From contig NZ_KB903666.1 in NCBI RefSeq assembly GCF_000379725.1, forward strand, positions 138,800-176,538: a stretch of 37,739 bases of DNA, read 5' to 3'. Position 1 is the stretch's first letter. Each line of letters opens with the position of its first letter. This document shows, in pieces, positions 5,840 to 14,739 of this stretch. Below the pieces are notes generated by a model. The model was given only the letters and a program-made list of their open reading frames with translations. It was not told the DNA's origin and ran no database searches. A program made the position numbers and the translations under genes. This DNA is from Cytophaga aurantiaca DSM 3654. Its GTDB lineage: Bacteria; Bacteroidota; Bacteroidia; Cytophagales; Cytophagaceae.

Positions 5840-7891
5840 ATGACATTTATTTCTGAATCCTCAGAGCCAAATTCAAACGTTTTAAATTTTTTGTCCGGCG
5901 GCGGAGAAATGGGAGAGCGGATACGTGCGTTTAACTGGAATACAACTTCATTGGGTTGTATAAACACATGGCCGCAAAGTCTATTAACAACAGTCAGTAT
6001 TGTTCTGAATTCAAAATTTCCCATGTTTATCTGGTGGGGAGATGAGTTGATTCAGTTTTATAACGATGCATACCGTCCAAGCCTTGGCAATGAAGGGAAG
6101 CACCCTGTCGCACTAGGGCAAAAAGGTGTGGATTGCTGGCAGGAAATATGGCCGGTTATAAAACCATTGATCGACCGTGTTTTGCAAGGTGAATCAACCT
6201 GGAGTGAAGATCAGTTGATTCCGATCTATCGCAACGGTCAAATGCAGGATGTATACTGGACGTTCGGTTACAGTCCGGTATATATTGAAGGGGGTATTAT
6301 TGGTGGCGTATTGGTTGTGTGTACTGAGACAACCAATATGGTTCAGAATCTGAAAAAAATTGAAGAGAGTGAAAATAAATTGCGCTTTGCCATTGATGCA
6401 GCTGAATTGGGCACTTGGGATTATGATCCGGTGAAGAATACGTTTGATGGCAATGAGCGCTTGAAAGATTGGTTTGGTTTATTGCCTGTGTCAGAGATTG
6501 ATCTGTCCTTGGCTTTGGCAGTTATTTCAGAGGAAGAACGGCCAGATGTGATAAAGGCAATCACAAGAGCATTGGATTATTCATCCGGAGGAGTTTACAA
6601 TGTTACGTATACGATCATTAATCCTGTCTCAAAAGAGGAGCGCATTGTCAATGCAAAAGGACGAGCCTGGTTTAATGATCAAAAAGAAGCATACCGTTTT
6701 AACGGTACGTTGCAGGATGTCACCACAGAAGTTATTGCACGTGAATTAAATGAAGAAATTCAGGATCAGATTCGTTTTGCCGGAGATCGGTTACAGCTCG
6801 CTCTGGACGCAGGGGAGATCGGTTATTATGAGTTGCTGATTGAATCCGATGAAATGGATTGCAATAATCAGTATAAAAAAATCTTTGGATTTTCGGAAGA
6901 ACATCAGCCTACCTATAAAGAATTTACTTCTAAGATTGTTGCTAAAGACATCGCTGTCCGTAATAAGGCAATTAAAAAGGCTATGGAAGGTGGAGGTATA
7001 TATAATGCAGAGTATAGAGTGGAGCACTCAAATGGAGAAATACGTTGGGTGAAATCTTTTGGTAAAGCAATGTTTGATGATGCGCATAAGCCGTTTAAGC
7101 TTATCGGTATGATACTTGACATAACGGAGCATAAACAATTTGCCGAAGAATTAAGTAAGCAGGTTCGGCAACGTACTACAGAACTTAAACAAACCAATGC
7201 AGACTTATTGCAATTTGCCCATGTAGCCAGTCATGATCTCAAAGAGCCTGTTCGGAAGGTTAAAATTTTTACAAATAGAATTAAAGAAGAATTCAAACCG
7301 CTGATCCCGGAAAAAGGACATCTGTATCTGGATAAAATTCTGCATTCTACAGATCGTATGATCTCTATGATTGAAGGAGTTCTGACCTATTCAACCCTAA
7401 GTGATTTGAGTCAGGCAATGGGAAAAATAGATTTAAATGAGATCATTATAAATATTAAAAAAGACCTTGAAATTCTGATCGATGAAAAAGAGGCAACGAT
7501 TACAACAGATAAATTACCTGTGATACAAGGCGTACCGGTATTGATCTATCAGCTTTTTTACAATCTGATCAATAATGCATTGAAATTTTCTAAAACAGAT
7601 GAAGCCTCGCAAATTGCGATAACGTATGCCAGAGAAAATGTTTCAGGTATTGAGTATGAAAAACTTACCATAACAGATAATGGTATTGGTTTTTCAGAAG
7701 AAGATGTAGAGAAGATGTTTGATGCATTTATACGCTTGAATTCCAAAGACAAATATGAAGGTACTGGTCTTGGTCTGGCATTATGTAAAAAGATTGTGGA
7801 TAGGCATAATGGAATTATATTTGCGAATGGAGTAAAAGATATTGGGGCGGTGTTTACAATTTTATTACCTTTAAATACGATTAAATCCTAA
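5840..7891 (+). CDS. Sensor histidine kinase with three PAS domains
   Basis: A 683-residue cytoplasmic kinase from the ATG at 5840. An upstream in-frame TTG at 5807 exists but adds 11 unconserved residues. The N-terminal sensor (about 25-165) is a PAS-type domain common in Bacteroidota kinases (MGERIRAFNW, TWPQSL, FPMFIWWGDELIQFYNDAY). Two further PAS-PAC units follow (about 173-300 and 310-440), the first starting at ELGTWDYDP and the second at EIGYYELLI. A short coiled coil precedes HisKA, with phosphoacceptor His465 in HVASHDLKEPV. The catalytic domain has an N-box around Asn575-Asn579 (NLINNALKFS), DNGIGF from Asp613, and GTGLGLAL. There are no membrane segments, so it senses an internal or diffusible signal. 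The response regulator gene starts six bases after the stop, indicating an operon and a likely cognate pair. Confidence 0.93.
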   Translation: MTFISESSEPNSNVLNFLSGGGEMGERIRAFNWNTTSLGCINTWPQSLLTTVSIVLNSKFPMFIWWGDELIQFYNDAYRPSLGNEGKHPVALGQKGVDCWQEIWPVIKPLIDRVLQGESTWSEDQLIPIYRNGQMQDVYWTFGYSPVYIEGGIIGGVLVVCTETTNMVQNLKKIEESENKLRFAIDAAELGTWDYDPVKNTFDGNERLKDWFGLLPVSEIDLSLALAVISEEERPDVIKAITRALDYSSGGVYNVTYTIINPVSKEERIVNAKGRAWFNDQKEAYRFNGTLQDVTTEVIARELNEEIQDQIRFAGDRLQLALDAGEIGYYELLIESDEMDCNNQYKKIFGFSEEHQPTYKEFTSKIVAKDIAVRNKAIKKAMEGGGIYNAEYRVEHSNGEIRWVKSFGKAMFDDAHKPFKLIGMILDITEHKQFAEELSKQVRQRTTELKQTNADLLQFAHVASHDLKEPVRKVKIFTNRIKEEFKPLIPEKGHLYLDKILHSTDRMISMIEGVLTYSTLSDLSQAMGKIDLNEIIINIKKDLEILIDEKEATITTDKLPVIQGVPVLIYQLFYNLINNALKFSKTDEASQIAITYARENVSGIEYEKLTITDNGIGFSEEDVEKMFDAFIRLNSKDKYEGTGLGLALCKKIVDRHNGIIFANGVKDIGAVFTILLPLNTIKS

Positions 7892-7897
7892 AATACA

Positions 7898-8347
7898 ATG
7901 GCGATAGAGTTTTTACTAGTTGATGATGATGCAGATGATTCAGATTTGATATTTGAAGCATTGAGTGAAATAGACCCGAATGTAAAATACACCTATGCAA
8001 TGGAAGGACCTGAAGCGTTCTCTATGCTTGAGAATGGTTATGCACCGAGTGTTATTTTTTTAGATATCAATATGCCGGGTATGAATGGCTGGAATTGTTT
8101 AACTAAGCTGAAAGCAGAAGAGCAGTTTAAGAAAATTCCGGTTGTGATGTATTCTACGTCTTCCTATCCGCATGAAATTGAAAAAGCGTTTAAGCTTGGC
8201 GCCTTAGCTTTTTTTACGAAACCCAATCACTATACGCTGTTAAAGAAAAATATTAAGATCATTCTGGATGCCTTGCATGGAGGGGATATACAATCTCTGG
8301 ATAAAACAGTATTGGAGTCTATAACTCCATCAGAAAAGAAACATTAA
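7898..8347 (+). CDS. Single-domain response regulator (Rcp1-like)
   Basis: A 149-residue stand-alone receiver with no output domain. The acidic residues are in FLLVDDDADD (Asp9-Asp11), the phosphoacceptor is Asp56 (IFLDINMPGMNG), the switch residue Ser86/Thr87 lies in YSTSS, and Lys108 is in FFTKPN. The extended beta4-alpha4 region and the N-terminal DDDADD pattern are typical of the Rcp1-type regulators that pair with PAS or phytochrome kinases. It starts six bases after the triple-PAS kinase and is almost certainly its partner. It probably works as a phosphorelay intermediate or by protein-protein contact. The C-terminal tail of about 25 residues is polar and uncharacterised. It converges on the REC-kinase gene, 15 bases away. 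Confidence 0.92.
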   Translation: MAIEFLLVDDDADDSDLIFEALSEIDPNVKYTYAMEGPEAFSMLENGYAPSVIFLDINMPGMNGWNCLTKLKAEEQFKKIPVVMYSTSSYPHEIEKAFKLGALAFFTKPNHYTLLKKNIKIILDALHGGDIQSLDKTVLESITPSEKKH

Positions 8348-8362
8348 TATATCAGCTACGTT

Positions 8363-9487
8363 TTAGATTGTGGTATTGGGTAGTACAATGGTAACACTTG
8401 TATTCTCATTTTCAACAGAAGTAACGGTTACAGTACCTTTAAGCCGTTCCACAAATTCCTTTACTATATATAAGCCCAAACCCGCGCCATCACTTTTTTC
8501 GGATGCCCGATAGAACATATTGAAAATTTTAGGCATGCATTTTTTACAGATTCCTAAACCATTATCTTTGAAATTTATTACGGCATGTTCAGGAGTACAG
8601 ATGATTTGAATCGACACTTCTGATTGTTCTTTTTGCGGATCACGGTACTTGATCACATTGGATAAAATACTGTTGATGATAACTTCCAGTCTATATGAGT
8701 CTGAATAAAAAGGAACTTGCGCAGAATTCATGATAGATACTTTTACTGCATCCGCTCCGGATAAATACGACAGATTATTCATTGATTTATCAATCAATTC
8801 AGCAATATCAATTGCGTTGGTGTCAATCTCCAGACGTGCATTCCGACATTGATCAACCATTTGACGGATCGTAGTATCTAAACGTTGAACACAAGCTTCC
8901 ATCATTTTATGTAACTCTTTTACATTCGTATTATTTTCTGGTGATTCCAGTTCTGCAAGATTTAACAATCCGCTTACGGTTGAAAGCGGGCCTCTAAGGC
9001 TGTGTGAAATGCTATAAATAAAAGAATCCAGCTCTTTGTTAATTTTTAAGATCTGTTCATTTTGTTCTTTTAATTCATGCATTGTCTGAATTTTCGTCTT
9101 TTCAAGTTCGCGCTGTCTCAATGCTGTAAGAATTGCACTCGGTAATCGGGAAAGATTGGATTTTAAAATATAATCATCGATACCTAGTTTTAAACAGGTA
9201 ACGGCAAACTCTTCGGATACAGCTCCTGTTACAAGAATGAACGGAACAAACAGATTTTCTTTTAGACAGATTTTATGCGCTTCAATAGAATTGAATTGAG
9301 GCAAAGAGTGATCTGAAAGGATCACATCGGGTTGATATTCTTTAATACCTTTTATGAATTCAGCTTTGGAATCAACTTGAAGGGTTGAGTGATCAATACC
9401 TCCTTTTTCAAGAATATTTTCAATGAATGTGACATCATCTTCAACATCTTCAAGCATGAGAATCTTAATTTTTTCCTTTAGTTTCAT
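8363..9487 (-). CDS. Receiver-histidine kinase hybrid (REC-HisKA-HATPase)
   Basis: A 374-residue soluble protein with the receiver at the N-terminus (about 8-125): Glu13/Asp14, phosphoacceptor Asp59 (ILSDHSLPQF), Thr87 and Lys109. A helix (about 125-155) joins it to HisKA, with His162 in SISHSLRGPLSTV. The HATPase has an N-box with Asn272 and Asn277, DNGLG starting at Asp308, and a G-box GAGLGLY (334-340). The HisKA motif SHSLRGPL departs from the common SHDLRAPL but retains the His. Receiver-first kinases of this kind take phosphate from another kinase and relay or gate it. It is transcribed toward the preceding kinase/regulator pair and divergently from the large hybrid kinase. No dedicated output gene is adjacent on its strand. 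Confidence 0.9.
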   Translation of the reverse strand: MKLKEKIKILMLEDVEDDVTFIENILEKGGIDHSTLQVDSKAEFIKGIKEYQPDVILSDHSLPQFNSIEAHKICLKENLFVPFILVTGAVSEEFAVTCLKLGIDDYILKSNLSRLPSAILTALRQRELEKTKIQTMHELKEQNEQILKINKELDSFIYSISHSLRGPLSTVSGLLNLAELESPENNTNVKELHKMMEACVQRLDTTIRQMVDQCRNARLEIDTNAIDIAELIDKSMNNLSYLSGADAVKVSIMNSAQVPFYSDSYRLEVIINSILSNVIKYRDPQKEQSEVSIQIICTPEHAVINFKDNGLGICKKCMPKIFNMFYRASEKSDGAGLGLYIVKEFVERLKGTVTVTSVENENTSVTIVLPNTTI

Positions 9488-9795
9488 AGCTGTGTAACTA
9501 ATAATAATTTAAAAGTATGTGTTGCGTATTAGGTTTAAAAAGAAATACGTAACTTATATAAAAGCGAATTAGCTGGTTATTTCAAATAATTGTTCTTGTA
9601 GTTGAGCAATCCTATCTCATAAGTTAGGCATATAAAGACAGATTCCTATTAACAAAAGTTAAAAAAGTAGTTGCGATGAAGAATAGATCATTAACAGATT
9701 TTAATCTGAACATTTTATCATATGAAACGCATTAAGTATTGCACAAACGCAAATTATTGTATTGAACTATCCGTAATTTTTTTATTTTTATATAT
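9488..9795. other. Intergenic region, 308 bases, divergent promoters expected
   Basis: No open frame of interest. The only local structure noticed is a short hairpin CAGATT-TT-AATCTG at 9695-9708. Sequence just upstream of the hybrid kinase ATG is very T-rich. The promoters of the two divergent kinase genes should be here but no convincing pair of boxes was found. Confidence 0.4.
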
Positions 9796-12700
9796 ATGAA
9801 TTTTACATTAGATAAAAAGATACTGCTTGGATTAGGCGCCTGTACACTGGTTTTAATCATTGTTGGCTTCATTTCGTATCGCAATAGCGAAAAATTTAAA
9901 GAAACGAACGAATGGGTGGATCATACCCACAAAGTTTTGTACGGTCTTGAACAGATTCTGGTTACACAAACGGATGCTGAAACTTCTATGCGTGGATATG
10001 TTATTACCGGAAAGGATAATTTTTTGAATCCGTATAATAAGGCAACAGCACAAGTACAACAAAATATAGATTATGTTAAAGATTTAACCATTGATAATCC
10101 AACGCAGCAAAAAAGAATTGCGGAGATCAATGACTTAATTCATGCGCATTTAAATCATCTGGACAGCTGTATTAAACTTCGAAATAGTGATTTTGCCTTA
10201 GCACAGCTATTGGTTTCCAGCGAAAATGGAAAGCGTATCATGGATAAAATACGTGCCAATATAGATGAGGCCAAGGATATGGAGTTCAGATTACTGACTG
10301 AACGGAAAATAACCAGCGAAAAAGATGCAAAGGATTTCAATTCTGTTTTTATCGCACTCATTGTTGCCATTGTTATCGTTTTAATTGCTGTTTATATTAT
10401 TATTGTTACAAATCTGAATGCATTACGCACAGCAGAAAAAGAGACGGCAGAAAAAAACTGGAGTTTATCCGGCAGCAGTACTCTAGCTCAGGAAATGCAA
10501 GGGAATCAAGCCATACAGGAACTTGGACGGTCTGTGATAGATCATTTAGTTCCGTATTTAAATGCATCTTTAGGAGCTGTCTATATTGCCAATGATTCCG
10601 GATCTGCATTGCATCTTTCCAGTGGATATGCACTAACAAAAGCAAAGAAAGATGTAAAAACCATTCGTTTTGGAGAAGGACTTATCGGGCAGGTTGCGCA
10701 GGACAAGAAAACAATTGTATTGACAGATATTCCGTCAGACAATTTTATTCTTGATTCCGGTATGGGAGAAATCAATCCGGCCAATATTTTAATAGCTCCT
10801 ATATTATATGAAAACAACACCGTTGGTATCATAGAACTTGGGAGCATGAAGCCTTTCACGGATATTCAGAAGTCCTATATAACGCTTGTGATGGATAGTA
10901 TAGCTATAGCCATTACATCTGCCCAATCAAGGGGTAAGATAACCGAATTACTTGAAGAGACGCAACGCCAAGCAGAAGAACTGGAAGCACAGCAGGAAGA
11001 ATTAAAACAATTCAATGAAGAGCTTCAGGTGAAAACAGAGTTGCTTGAAAAATCTGAAGCAGATCTGCGTGCCCAGCAGGAAGAACTGCATCAAAGCAAT
11101 GAAGAATTAGAAGAAAAAGCGAATTTGCTTGAAGCGCAAAAGGAAACGCTGGAGAACGCTAAAATACAGATAGAGACAAAAGCACGTGAGCTGGAACTGA
11201 CAAGTAAATATAAATCAGAGTTTCTTGCAAACATGTCGCATGAATTGCGTACACCACTCAATAGCATATTGATTCTGTCACAATTATTGATTGATAATAA
11301 GAATGCTACCCTCAACGAAAAAGAAGTAGAATTTGCACAAAACATTTGTAATTCGGGTTCCGATCTGCTAGAGTTGATCAATGAAATTCTAGACCTTTCA
11401 AAGGTTGAAGCTGGTAAACTGGATCTTGATATTGAAGATGTTTCGCTTAATAAGATAAGTAACAGCATGCACGCCATGTTTGATGAAGTTGCAAAAAAGA
11501 AAGCGATCAACTTTAAGATTGAATGCGAAGACTCGTTGCTTAAAACCAGCATTCATACAGATCGTCAGCGATTGGAGCAGATCATACGAAACCTGCTTTC
11601 AAATGCATTTAAATTTACTTCAAATAAAGGTTTTGTTATATTTAAAATGGGTGCTGTTCCGGAAACGGTTGTATTCAGAAATAAAGATTTGAATGCACAC
11701 AACTGCCTTGCACTTTCCGTTACAGATTCCGGAATCGGTATTCCTAAAAATAAACAGCAGATTATTTTTGAAGCGTTTCAGCAAGTAGATGGTTCAACCA
11801 AACGTAAATACGGGGGTACAGGATTGGGCTTATCAATCAGTCGCGAGCTTTCAACTGCCCTTGGCGGAGAAATACATGTACAAAGCGAAGAAGGTAAAGG
11901 AAGTACGTTTACGTTGTTCCTTCCATATCACTATATAGAAACGGATAAAAATCAGGCAGATCAGGTTGTAGAAAAAAACACTCCGGATTTCCGCAAACAG
12001 GAAAATACTTCTTCTGTACAATCTACATCCATTGAAGATACTACGCCGGAAGAATTCGAGGATTTCTCAGACGATCGGTACAATTTATCTGCGAATGATA
12101 AAATCATTCTGTTGATGGAAGACGATATCGTATTTGCAAAACTGATGCTTGATTTTTTAAGAGAACGAAATTACAAAGGGATTATCGCAACAAGAGGAAA
12201 TACCGGATTAAGCTATGCCCGTCAATACAAGCCGGATGCCATCATGCTGGATATGAAACTTCCTGTAATGGATGGTGCTGAGGTCTTAAAACAATTAAAA
12301 AATGATCCGGCGTTAAGACATATTCCGGTGCAGATTATTTCTGGCTACGATCGTAAGAGAGAAGGTTTGGAATTGGGTGCTTTTGATTACATTCTGAAAC
12401 CGGTTACCAAAGATGTGTTGTTGAATGCCTTTGATCGGATCGAAGACTTCGGACGTAAAAAATTAAAAAAATTACTTGTAGTTGAAGATAACGAAGTGCA
12501 GAATAACGCGATCCGTGAATTGATCGGAAACGGGGATGTTAAAAGTTATTCTGCGTTTACAGGTAAAGAAGCGTATGATATGCTGGTAACAGATGCCTAC
12601 GATTGCATCATTGTTGATCTGGGTTTGCCGGATATGTCTGGGTTTGATCTGATCGAAAAAATTAAAGAGACACAGGATATTAAAGGAATTCCAATCATTG

Positions 12701-13269
12701 TCTATACGGGCAGAGACCTTACGCTGGATGAAAAAAATATATTGAATAAATTAGCGAGTGCGGTTGTATTGAAAACAGCCAATTCGCAGGAACGCTTACT
12801 CGATGAAACAACCTTGTTTCTGCATCGGGTAGAGTCAAAATTGCCGAAAGAAAAACAACGCATCATTCGTAAACTTCATAAAACAGAAGAAATTCTGAAA
12901 TCGAAAAAGGTTTTGGTTGTTGACGACGATATACGGAATGTATATTCACTGACCAATGCACTTGAAGAAGAAGAGATGCAATGTTTTATCGCAGAAAACG
13001 GCAAAGTAGCTCTTCAGGTGCTAGCCGAAAACCCTTCGATTGAGATTGTCCTCATGGATGTGATGATGCCTGAAATGGACGGATATGAAGCTACAAAAGC
13101 AATACGTAGTATGCCTCAATTTGATAAAATTCCGATTATTGCCATCACAGCAAAAGCAATGAAAGGCGATCGTGAAAAGTGTCTGGCTGCTGGTATGTCA
13201 GATTATATTTCAAAACCCGTAAACATTGAGCAATTACTTTCGTTAATGCGGGTATGGTTGTATAATTAA
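9796..13269 (+). CDS. Large hybrid histidine kinase: CHASE3-GAF-coil-HisKA-HATPase-REC3
   Basis: A 1157-residue membrane kinase. TM1 (about 8-27) and TM2 (about 184-206) flank a periplasmic helical CHASE3-type sensor with the motif TDAETSMRGYVITG. A GAF domain (about 240-375) follows, then a long coiled coil (about 380-470) in which 28 residues are duplicated in tandem (398-425 and 426-453, both starting AQQEEL). HisKA carries His482 (NMSHELRTPLN). The HATPase has Asn599/Asn603 and DSGIG from Asp644, with GTGLGLS. Three receivers follow, with phosphoacceptors Asp819 (MLDMKLPVMDG), Asp941 (IVDLGLPDMSG) and Asp1088 (LMDVMMPEMDG). It is the first gene of an apparent operon with CheR 37 bases downstream, then CheB and another REC-kinase. 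The absence of a dedicated chemoreceptor makes this protein the likely input for the cluster. Confidence 0.94.
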   Translation: MNFTLDKKILLGLGACTLVLIIVGFISYRNSEKFKETNEWVDHTHKVLYGLEQILVTQTDAETSMRGYVITGKDNFLNPYNKATAQVQQNIDYVKDLTIDNPTQQKRIAEINDLIHAHLNHLDSCIKLRNSDFALAQLLVSSENGKRIMDKIRANIDEAKDMEFRLLTERKITSEKDAKDFNSVFIALIVAIVIVLIAVYIIIVTNLNALRTAEKETAEKNWSLSGSSTLAQEMQGNQAIQELGRSVIDHLVPYLNASLGAVYIANDSGSALHLSSGYALTKAKKDVKTIRFGEGLIGQVAQDKKTIVLTDIPSDNFILDSGMGEINPANILIAPILYENNTVGIIELGSMKPFTDIQKSYITLVMDSIAIAITSAQSRGKITELLEETQRQAEELEAQQEELKQFNEELQVKTELLEKSEADLRAQQEELHQSNEELEEKANLLEAQKETLENAKIQIETKARELELTSKYKSEFLANMSHELRTPLNSILILSQLLIDNKNATLNEKEVEFAQNICNSGSDLLELINEILDLSKVEAGKLDLDIEDVSLNKISNSMHAMFDEVAKKKAINFKIECEDSLLKTSIHTDRQRLEQIIRNLLSNAFKFTSNKGFVIFKMGAVPETVVFRNKDLNAHNCLALSVTDSGIGIPKNKQQIIFEAFQQVDGSTKRKYGGTGLGLSISRELSTALGGEIHVQSEEGKGSTFTLFLPYHYIETDKNQADQVVEKNTPDFRKQENTSSVQSTSIEDTTPEEFEDFSDDRYNLSANDKIILLMEDDIVFAKLMLDFLRERNYKGIIATRGNTGLSYARQYKPDAIMLDMKLPVMDGAEVLKQLKNDPALRHIPVQIISGYDRKREGLELGAFDYILKPVTKDVLLNAFDRIEDFGRKKLKKLLVVEDNEVQNNAIRELIGNGDVKSYSAFTGKEAYDMLVTDAYDCIIVDLGLPDMSGFDLIEKIKETQDIKGIPIIVYTGRDLTLDEKNILNKLASAVVLKTANSQERLLDETTLFLHRVESKLPKEKQRIIRKLHKTEEILKSKKVLVVDDDIRNVYSLTNALEEEEMQCFIAENGKVALQVLAENPSIEIVLMDVMMPEMDGYEATKAIRSMPQFDKIPIIAITAKAMKGDREKCLAAGMSDYISKPVNIEQLLSLMRVWLYN

Positions 13270-13306
13270 CAGCAAACTTTTATTAAGTATCTTTTTATTT
13301 TCAGCT

Positions 13307-14149
13307 ATGGAGCAACAGTCTGTATCGCATGCATTTTCATATTCTCAGGAAGAACTGAAAGCATTTTTAGATGCCATCAAGTTTATGTATGGATATGACT
13401 TTACAGATTATGCAGAGGCATCTATCAAAAGACGCATCCTGAATTTTATGAATATGTATAAGATTCCGACGTTACAGGATCTTAGTAAAATTTTATTAAA
13501 AGACGAAGCTGTTTTTGAAACATTCATTCAGGAACTTTCTGTTACCGTAACGGAAATGTTTCGGGATCCTACTTTTTATAAAAGTTTACGGGAAAACGTA
13601 ATGGAGAGACTCGCTACTTATCCGGTGATCAAGATCTGGATTGCAGGTTGTGCAACAGGTGAGGAAGTATATTCCATTGCAATTGTATTGAAAGAAGCTG
13701 GTCTTTTAGAAAGATCCATTATATATGCTACGGATATCAATCAACGCTCCATACAGATTGCAAAAGATGGTTTATATCCTGTTGACAACATGAAAGCATA
13801 TACAGTCAATTATAATAAATCGGGTGGTATGCACTCCTTGTCTGAATATTATATATCGAAATACAATTCTGTTTTGTTTGATAAATCTCTTAGAGACAAT
13901 GTTGTTTTTTCGCCTCATAATTTAACGGCTGATAAATCATTCAATGAATTTCAATTAATTGTTTGCCGTAATGTATTGATCTATTTTAATCAGCAGCTGC
14001 AGAATAAAGTAATCAATTTGTTTCATGAGAGCCTTTGTTCTTTTGGTTTTCTTGCACTCGGAAATAAAGAATCTCTTTTATTTACGGATAGGAAAAGTAA
14101 TTTCGAAGACGTTGATAAAAAGGAACGCATATTTATGAAGATTGGATGA
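13307..14149 (+). CDS. cheR: CheR-type protein-glutamate methyltransferase
   Basis: A 280-residue CheR homologue, which transfers methyl groups from S-adenosylmethionine to glutamate side chains, classically on chemoreceptors. The N-terminal helical domain (about 12-75) ends in the signature TVTEMFRDPTFY (about 80-91). The SAM-binding motif is IWIAGCATGEEVYSIAI (about 110-126), with a later acidic ATDIN loop and the C-terminal FQLIVCRNVLIYFN block. No TPR or receiver is fused. Its stop overlaps the next gene's start by four bases (ATGA), so the two are translationally coupled with CheB. No methyl-accepting protein is encoded nearby, and the target may be the preceding kinase or another coiled-coil protein. 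The family call is secure; the role in chemotaxis is not. Confidence 0.93.
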   Translation: MEQQSVSHAFSYSQEELKAFLDAIKFMYGYDFTDYAEASIKRRILNFMNMYKIPTLQDLSKILLKDEAVFETFIQELSVTVTEMFRDPTFYKSLRENVMERLATYPVIKIWIAGCATGEEVYSIAIVLKEAGLLERSIIYATDINQRSIQIAKDGLYPVDNMKAYTVNYNKSGGMHSLSEYYISKYNSVLFDKSLRDNVVFSPHNLTADKSFNEFQLIVCRNVLIYFNQQLQNKVINLFHESLCSFGFLALGNKESLLFTDRKSNFEDVDKKERIFMKIG

Positions 14150-14739
14150 TGAATAGAATAGATACCAACAGAATAGTTGAAGCTGTTGTTATTGGTGCAT
14201 CAGCTGGAGGTTTACATGCGCTTATTCATGTATTAAGTGCGTTACCCGCTGATTATTTCCTACCCATTATTGTTGTTCAGCATCGTGGAAAGGAGCATAC
14301 AAAACTGCTGGAAGAAATATTGCAGACAAAATGTTTGATGCGCGTAAAGCAGGCAGATGAAAAGGAAAAGATTCATGGAGCGTGTATTTATATTGCTCCA
14401 CCGGATTATCATTTATTAATTGAACAGGATGAAACATTTTCACTGACTTCAGATATATATGTGAAACACAGTCGGCCCTCTATCGATCTGTTATTTGCAA
14501 CAGCTGCCGAAGTATATAAGGAAAAGTTAGTGGGCATAATATTAACAGGCGCAAGTAGTGACGGTGCAGAAGGAATGCTGGAAATAAGAAGAGCTGGCGG
14601 TTATACGATTGCACAGGAACCTACAACAGCAGAATATCCGTATATGCCTCAGGCATCCGTTTCAATCGGATCAATATGCAGTAATTTGACATTGGATGAA
14701 ATTTCATCTTACTTAAAACAGTTATATGAAAGAAGGTAA
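14146..14739 (+). CDS. cheB: CheB-type methylesterase, catalytic domain only
   Basis: A 197-residue protein covering only the CheB esterase/deamidase domain; the receiver domain of classical CheB is missing. The catalytic triad is visible: Ser19 in GASAGG, His46 in VVQHRG and Asp139 in LTGASSDGAEGM. The segment HSRPSIDLLFATAAEVY (about 108-124) is also characteristic. It would remove the methyl groups added by the adjacent CheR. Without its own receiver it must be controlled in trans, for example by the receivers in the flanking kinases. It overlaps CheR by four bases and the following REC-kinase by 14 bases. Receiver-less CheB beside CheR and hybrid kinases is a recurring arrangement in Bacteroidota. 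Confidence 0.93.
   Translation: MMNRIDTNRIVEAVVIGASAGGLHALIHVLSALPADYFLPIIVVQHRGKEHTKLLEEILQTKCLMRVKQADEKEKIHGACIYIAPPDYHLLIEQDETFSLTSDIYVKHSRPSIDLLFATAAEVYKEKLVGIILTGASSDGAEGMLEIRRAGGYTIAQEPTTAEYPYMPQASVSIGSICSNLTLDEISSYLKQLYERR

Noticed and set aside
5596-6024. 142-codon minus-strand frame covering the gap before the triple-PAS kinase
   Set aside because: Its first 60 codons are antisense to conserved kinase sequence, and the rest has a composition expected from AT-rich DNA, with no recognisable motif or signal.
11091-11552. 153-codon minus-strand frame opposite the hybrid kinase coiled coil
   Set aside because: A Ser/Leu-rich antisense frame is a normal by-product of a repetitive Glu/Leu coiled coil on the other strand.
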